Assembly (NCBI GenBank): GCA_030043175.1
Contig: JASHYD010000791.1
Span: 1 to 9,022, forward strand
DNA from: Xanthobacteraceae bacterium
Lineage (GTDB): Bacteria; Pseudomonadota; Alphaproteobacteria; Rhizobiales; Xanthobacteraceae
Direction: 5' to 3'
DNA: 9,022 nucleotides
A program made the position numbers and the translations under genes. Below the pieces are notes generated by a model. That model did not search any database. It had not been told where the DNA came from and saw only the letters and a program-made list of their open reading frames with translations. This document shows, piece after piece, positions 5,802 to 9,022 of this stretch (positions are counted from its first letter, which is position 1; every line of letters begins with the position of its first letter).

Positions 5802-5809
5802 GCGGCGCT

Positions 5810-6103
5810 CTATGCGGGCGAATTGAGGGACTCACCAACGCACGCGATACGCGTCGGTGCATGGACCACCCACCATACCAAACGGTACGTCCCGGAATCG
5901 AGCCTGCCGCCTCTCGCTAGGGCGAGGATGGCGTGACAGAGCTGATCCAATGGCGTGTCCTGGTTATGCGGAATACCAAGCTTCCTGGCCGCCAAGCCGA
6001 TCACACGGCCGAGCCCGCGCGCCAGGTCGAGGTCAGTGGTCGGCCAGGTCGGCGCGCCGGACGCCGCCTCAGGCGTTGTGGAGGCAGCGATCTCTTCGCT
6101 CAT
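5810..6103 (-). CDS. Small array protein, family 2, copy B
   Basis: 97 residues from ATG 6103 (MSEEIAASTTPEAASGAPTW). This start overlaps the previous stop by ATGA; an in-frame start at 6133 would lie well inside the upstream gene. It has a flexible N-terminus, then DLDLARGLGRVIGLAARKLG, TPLDQLCHAILALARGGRLD and TYRLVWWVVHAPTRIACVG. Function unknown. It is nearly identical to 3391-3678 over the central 60 residues, which points to a conserved role; the N-terminal 20 residues are free to vary. Confidence 0.78.
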   Translation of the reverse strand: MSEEIAASTTPEAASGAPTWPTTDLDLARGLGRVIGLAARKLGIPHNQDTPLDQLCHAILALARGGRLDSGTYRLVWWVVHAPTRIACVGESLNSPA

Positions 6104-6396
6104 GTCTTTTCCATCGCGTTTTTTATGGTCCATACGGCACGATAGCGCCGAGGATCGAGCTTGCCCCCGCTCGCAAGCGCCGCCCGGAGAACTTTGTCCA
6201 GCCAGTCAACAAACGATCCATCGTGCAGGTGCACCTCGAGACGGTCCCCCGGAGGAAATCCCAGTTCTCGATCACACTCAGCGAGAAAGAACGCCATGCG
6301 GCGACGACGCTCGATGGCTTCGCGGTTGTTCGGCGGCCCGCTGGCCATCAGCGACGCCAGCTCAGCTTCAGGAGGCATTTCAGGTTCGCCCGTCAT
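6100..6396 (-). CDS. Small array protein, family 3
   Basis: 98 residues from ATG 6396 (MTGEPEMPPEAELASLMASG), preceded by GAGG 6 nt upstream. It starts inside the last codons of terS, overlapping by 17 nt, while an ATG at 6378 just after the terS stop has no RBS. Body: REAIERRRRMAFFLAECDRE, LGFPPGDRLEVHLHDGSF, VDWLDKVLRAALASGGKLDP, RRYRAVWTIKNAMEKT. The LGFPPGD and GGKLDPRRYRAVW phrases tie it both to the TerS C-terminal extension (VGLPPGTGS, LDPDTYEAIY) and to families 1 and 2. It has no counterpart in copy A. Function unknown; a phage structural or packaging accessory is a guess from position only. Confidence 0.75.
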   Translation of the reverse strand: MTGEPEMPPEAELASLMASGPPNNREAIERRRRMAFFLAECDRELGFPPGDRLEVHLHDGSFVDWLDKVLRAALASGGKLDPRRYRAVWTIKNAMEKT

Positions 6397-6964
6397 AAAT
6401 CGCCTCATAGGTATCTGGATCGAGCGGTTGACCGGTCGCCAGGACCGCCCTCAGCCGCTCCGAATCCGACCCGGTACCGGGCGGCAAACCGACCGCAAGC
6501 TCGGCGCCGGCAATCAATTTGCGAATGGCGGCCTTGACCTCGGACGGCACCAAACTCGGTGCCGCTTGCCTCGTCTCAACCGGACCGCCGCCGGGACCGC
6601 TCACCTCTTGCTGCAGGCGGTCGCCGTACCGTTTTGGCAGCATTTTGCTGAGGTGCCACCTTCTCGCATCCCAGGTCAGCCGAGCGCTCTGGACCCGCTC
6701 AGGATCGACGTTGGCCGCCTCAGCAAGTGTTTGCTCCGCGAAATGGTCAAGGCCAACCTCGCGCGCACGCGCGTATTGGGCAGCAAACTCCGGGTGCTTA
6801 GCGAGCCAGTCCACGACCGTGATCCGCCTCGGCATATCCGGGCTCTCGCAGATCGACCGCAGACTTTCGCCGTCGGCCAACCGCCGGCAAATTGCACCCG
6901 TGAGCTGGGGCGAGAACTTGCTGGGCCGGCCAGGTTTTCGCCGTGGTTTCGGTGAAGTAGCCAT
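6380..6964 (-). CDS. Phage small terminase subunit (Sf6 gp1-like) with C-terminal extension
   Basis: 194 residues. Small terminases recognise phage DNA and hand it to the large subunit for packaging. Residues 7-16 are a basic AT-hook-like stretch (PRRKPGRPSK). Residues 17-60 form the HTH typical of the family: LTGAICRRLADGESLRSICE, PRRITVVDWLAKHPEF, then QYARAREVGLDHFAEQTLAE. Residues 96-116 (RLTWDARRWHLSKMLPKRYG) are the other conserved block. Residues 120-194 are an extension ending LDPDTYEAIYDGRT, which resembles the domain of the small ORFs downstream. ATG 6964 is chosen; it has no RBS but follows an extended -10 motif directly. No large terminase follows, which is odd for an active phage. 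Confidence 0.82.
   Translation of the reverse strand: MATSPKPRRKPGRPSKFSPQLTGAICRRLADGESLRSICESPDMPRRITVVDWLAKHPEFAAQYARAREVGLDHFAEQTLAEAANVDPERVQSARLTWDARRWHLSKMLPKRYGDRLQQEVSGPGGGPVETRQAAPSLVPSEVKAAIRKLIAGAELAVGLPPGTGSDSERLRAVLATGQPLDPDTYEAIYDGRT
6543..6590. repeat. 48-bp block identical to one in the terS remnant (copy B)
   Basis: Identical to 3841-3888 with no mismatch, and contains the inverted repeat GGCACC-AAACTC-GGTGCC (6546-6563). It lies inside terS, the gene that in several headful-packaging phages also contains the pac recognition site. Confidence 0.8.
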
Positions 6965-6969
6965 GACCA

Positions 6970-6978
6970 ATTATAGCA
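6970..6978 (-). promoter_or_regulatory. Extended -10 promoter element directly upstream of terS
   Basis: On the minus strand, TGCTATAAT (the TGnTATAAT extended -10 form) ends 5 nt before the terS ATG. Initiation at the usual distance would fall on the A of the ATG, giving a leaderless mRNA, consistent with the lack of a Shine-Dalgarno sequence. No good -35 is at 17 nt; a TTGCCG lies 20 nt upstream. Confidence 0.4.
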
Positions 6979-6989
6979 CATCGCCAATT

Positions 6990-7484
6990 TCAGGACGGCA
7001 ATCCCGTCATCCAACCGAATATTTTCGCGAGGAGTGGATTGGCTAGGATCGATTGTAGGACTGAGCGGGCTTCGGCCTTTTCTTCGTCGGTCACCTGAGA
7101 ACTGTTGATCGCAGCCCTAACCTTGTCCGCGAGAATTGTAATGTTTTGCGCGTTGCCTTCACCAATCTGGACGTTACTTGAACCGTGAATCGAATACTGC
7201 CGACTGTCAATTGTGATGGCAATCGGCGGCGGGGCGTTACCTTCCATGACGTCGATCCCGTGACTGGTGATTCGTCCCGCACCCTCGATGCCCGGCCCGA
7301 GAAGGGGCTTCCATTCGATAAGACCGCTTTCAGCAAGCTGTCCGCAAATGTTGGCAGCTATGAGCCGTTCCTCTTCTGACGCCGTCGGATCGACAGGCAT
7401 TGAAATAAATCTCCCTCTAACGTGGCGGGCCTCATAGAATTTCTTCAGCATGACTGCGCGACGATCTGAATCTTTAACTGCCAT
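6990..7484 (-). CDS. Winged-helix-like protein with a RHIM-like amyloid motif
   Basis: 164 residues from ATG 7484, with GGAGG 7 nt upstream (strong). Residues 1-80 look like a small winged helix: RRAVMLKKFYEARHVRGRF, ERLIAANICGQLAESGLIEW, then GRITSHGIDVMEG. Residues 85-97 are a Pro/Ile linker. Residues 98-115 read YSIHGSSNVQIGEGNAQN, matching the (I/V)QIGxxN core of RHIM and RHIM-like functional-amyloid motifs, which are known in eukaryotic necroptosis proteins and in bacterial signalling proteins. Residues 116-164 are helical (LADKVRAAINSSQVTDEEKA, then SVLQSILANPLLAKIFGW). Function is unknown; a sensor or signalling role by self-assembly, possibly in phage conflict, is inference from the motif. 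It lies 25 nt upstream of terS in the same direction. Confidence 0.7.
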   Translation of the reverse strand: MAVKDSDRRAVMLKKFYEARHVRGRFISMPVDPTASEEERLIAANICGQLAESGLIEWKPLLGPGIEGAGRITSHGIDVMEGNAPPPIAITIDSRQYSIHGSSNVQIGEGNAQNITILADKVRAAINSSQVTDEEKAEARSVLQSILANPLLAKIFGWMTGLPS

Positions 7485-7602
7485 GCTTCGACCTCCGATG
7501 AACCAAGCCGGCGACAGGGCTGCAGACTGTCTCTATAGCCAGGTTCATGGCCAGTTCTCAATGTGGATCGCCCGACTAGGCGCTACCACCTTCCCTGCCA
7601 CG

Positions 7603-7884
7603 TCACGCCTTGGGCGTCTTTATTTGCGCCACCAATCCCGCCTCAGCGATTGCATCGCCGACGAGATGTCCCTGCAGAATAACTGCAACGCCGTCGGCAC
7701 CGGTCTCGCGAATGGTGGTTTGTGCCTTGCGCAACGACTTTGTCGCGATGTCGGCGGTGACGGTGCGGCCGGGCAGGGTGATGTGCAGCACGCTGCGGGG
7801 TTTGCCGTCGGGCGCAGGAATGGCGCAAAGCTCGATGGCGTTGAGGACGACGGTGACTTTGAGTTTCGATGCGGTGAGTTTCAT
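7603..7884 (-). CDS. Conserved small hypothetical protein
   Basis: 93 residues from ATG 7884. It starts with TAATG overlap of the preceding gene's stop and has GAGGAGGG 7 nt upstream, so initiation should be efficient and coupled. MKLTASKLKVTVVLNAIELC, then SVLHITLPGRTVTADIATKS, LRKAQTTIRETGADGVAVIL and QGHLVGDAIAEAGLVAQIKT suggest a compact alpha/beta fold with alternating beta strands, possibly OB-like. I recall similar proteins as hypotheticals in rhizobial mobile elements and cannot assign a function. The 118 nt between this gene and the next one contain no further gene. Confidence 0.72.
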   Translation of the reverse strand: MKLTASKLKVTVVLNAIELCAIPAPDGKPRSVLHITLPGRTVTADIATKSLRKAQTTIRETGADGVAVILQGHLVGDAIAEAGLVAQIKTPKA

Positions 7885-8345
7885 TATCTTCCCTCCTCGT
7901 TCGCGCCGTCGATGAGTGGGACGACTGGCTCAATGGCGATGTGCGCGTCGGGAATGTCCTTGCGGACGTTAAAGCCCCTGAACTTGCGTTGCGTAAATGT
8001 GATTCGCTTCGTCAGCTCGGCGACGCTGATGCGCAGGTCAGTCCGGCCGCCTTCTTCGTCAACACCGCAAGCCAGGCCGCGGCCGGCGATAGGGTACGAC
8101 GATGGCGGGTTGCGGTCGGCGTCAACCTGGAACCAGAAGCGCAGGCTATCCGCGTCACGGTCCTCCATGTAATCGTCGCTGACGAGGATATGGTCGAAAC
8201 CATCCACCATGTTGCCTTTGAGACTCCGACCGCTAGCGGTGATTTTGCGGCCGCCGAGCAGCGTGTAGATTTCCTCGATTCCCTCTCCCTCCATCTGGAT
8301 TTCGGTAAGGGTCTGCTTCTCAGGGTCGATAAGAATTGCGCGCAT
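7884..8345 (-). CDS. Conserved hypothetical protein (MRAILIDP family)
   Basis: 153 residues from ATG 8345. AAGAGG lies upstream at a rather long spacing; an in-frame ATG at 8372 has no RBS and would add MDSKRTVTT. Sequence landmarks are MRAILIDPEKQTLTEIQM, EEIYTLLGGRKI, DHILVSDDYMEDRD, FWFQVDADRNPPSSYPIAGR and RISVAELTKRITFTQRKFRG. By memory these match a family of small phage and island proteins of alphaproteobacteria with no known activity; a resemblance to DUF3846-type proteins is possible. There is no signal peptide or membrane segment. It is arranged as an operon with 7603-7884 (1-nt overlap) and probably with the gene ending at 8376. Confidence 0.72.
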   Translation of the reverse strand: MRAILIDPEKQTLTEIQMEGEGIEEIYTLLGGRKITASGRSLKGNMVDGFDHILVSDDYMEDRDADSLRFWFQVDADRNPPSSYPIAGRGLACGVDEEGGRTDLRISVAELTKRITFTQRKFRGFNVRKDIPDAHIAIEPVVPLIDGANEEGR

Positions 8346-8375
8346 TGTCGTTACGGTCCTCTTGGAATCCATCGT

Positions 8376-8840
8376 CTAGTCGCGCCCAACCCGCACACCT
8401 GGCCGGCCGCCCATCAGCTGTGTGTCGGTGAATCCGGCGTGCCAAATCAACGTGGGCGGAGCCACCGTCATATCCGTCAGCAGTGTCACGCCGACCTTTA
8501 GCATCTGCTTGGCTTCATCATTCGTCGCGGGAATGCGCGGCAGCCGAATAACCTCGCGTTCGTCCTTCGGGTCGATAGGGAGGCCGGCCACACGGTGAAA
8601 CTCAGCGAGCGACATTTCCACAAAGTCGAATCGGCCGGGTGGCCTCTGGCGCTTTACGCCCACCTTCATGGTGAAGTCGTTTCCCGGCGGATGTGGCTGG
8701 CCGAGCAACTCGCGCCGCGTGGACTCCATGACGGCTTGCGGGTCGCCCTCAAATATCACGACAATCTCTTTGCCGACGAAAATGTCCTCAACTTTCGTCC
8801 CGGTGTTGGGGATATGCTCGCGTACGAATATTTTTGTGCC
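8376..8840 (-). pseudogene. Hypothetical island protein, 5' end missing
   Basis: The frame reads coherently from TKIFVREHIPNTGTKVEDIF through VGKEIVVIFEGDPQAVME, LGQPHPPGNDFTMKVGVKRQ and RFDFVEMSLAEFHRVAGLPI to TDTQLMGGRPGVRVGRD, stop at 8376. Function unknown. The frame remains open to 8999, but those extra codons are antisense to a recognisable plus-strand protein and are low-complexity basic. No good start (ATG/GTG plus RBS) lies between 8760 and 8840; the first internal ATG is in QAVMES. The gene therefore probably lost its beginning at the junction near 8830, or starts at an internal GTG near 8763. Confidence 0.5.
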
Positions 8841-9022
8841 CCAGTTGCAGCGTGAGGGTGGAGTCGCGGCCTTCTTTCGCGTCCACCGAGGACAGCCCTT
8901 CGCGTCGAGCGCACTGATGGATCCGATCAGCAAGGAGTTTGTTGCTCGGTTGGAAAGTTTCGCCAAGGAGCTGCGGGTTCCTGTGGTGCAGTTTCGCAAA
9001 GGTGAGCGGAAGGATGATATCG
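8821..9022 (+). CDS. 5' part of an uncharacterised conserved protein, runs off the window
   Basis: The plus-strand frame gives TNIFVPQLQREGGVAAFFRV, HRGQPFASSALMDPISKEFV, ARLESFAKELRVPVVQF and RKGERKDDI at the window end. By memory this is the N-terminal region of a widespread ~450-residue bacterial family with no established function. Its (Y/F)VPxLQ, FFRxHRGxPxxSSALM and (F)xKGxRKDD blocks come in this order. The usual start is close to VPQLQ, yet no good ATG is in frame upstream; GTG at 8836 or an upstream start outside the homologous part are possible. It is divergent to, and overlaps the 5' end of, the truncated minus-strand gene, marking a junction. Confidence 0.6.

Noticed and set aside
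5857..6955. Long plus-strand open frames opposite the array and terS
   Set aside because: Antisense shadows of high-GC minus-strand genes; they are Arg/Pro/Ser-rich and lack conserved features.
8841..8999. N-terminal extension of the minus-strand frame at 8376-8999
   Set aside because: It is antisense to a recognisable plus-strand protein (HRGQPFASSALMDPISKEFV), so it is unlikely to be coding.
1..9022. CRISPR array, tRNA, rRNA or complete insertion sequence
   Set aside because: No regularly spaced repeats, cloverleaf-like segments, rRNA motifs or transposase domains were seen on either strand.

Overview
The window reads as a GC-rich alphaproteobacterial chromosome, probably Rhizobiales and perhaps Bradyrhizobium-like. 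This is inference from base composition, the style of the LysR and serine-hydrolase relics and the small conserved prophage proteins; no rRNA, tRNA or diagnostic housekeeping gene is present. It is an accessory, eroding region: about half of the recognisable genes are broken.

Left part (1-2900, plus strand). A LysR-type regulator (252-1158) is disrupted by a local inversion of about 89 bp. Reading that stretch on the opposite strand restores the missing protein segment. Next comes the eroded 3' end of a serine hydrolase with a DUF3471-like C-terminal domain (about 1192-1710), a possible short antisense gene scrap, and the cysteine-rich tail of a zinc-binding protein (to 2029). An apparently intact TMEM175/DUF1211-type channel gene (2269-2865) lies between two related GC-rich palindromic repeats. 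A strong minus-strand terminator at 3000-3034 closes the leftward unit that follows.

Right part (3092-8840, almost all minus strand) is a phage-derived island. Reading leftward from the right end come three uncharacterised small proteins, a winged-helix-like protein carrying a RHIM-like VQIG motif, a Sf6-type small terminase (TerS) with a C-terminal extension, then three tightly packed small ORFs of 95-100 codons. By eye these three ORFs and the TerS extension are versions of one short domain, usually ending in LDPxxYRxVW, so the array looks like a diversified tandem family. A second, diverged but open copy (TerS tail plus two small ORFs) lies at 3092-3905, and the last codons of a third copy are at 4541-4621. 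A secreted two-cysteine protein (4808-5416) and a plus-strand acidic protein (3900-4220) have been inserted among them. No large terminase, portal or capsid gene follows TerS, so the island is a remnant or a satellite-like element, not a complete prophage.

At about 8820-8840 the island meets the 5' part of a plus-strand gene that runs off the window. The minus-strand gene ending there has no credible start, so this looks like a recombination junction.
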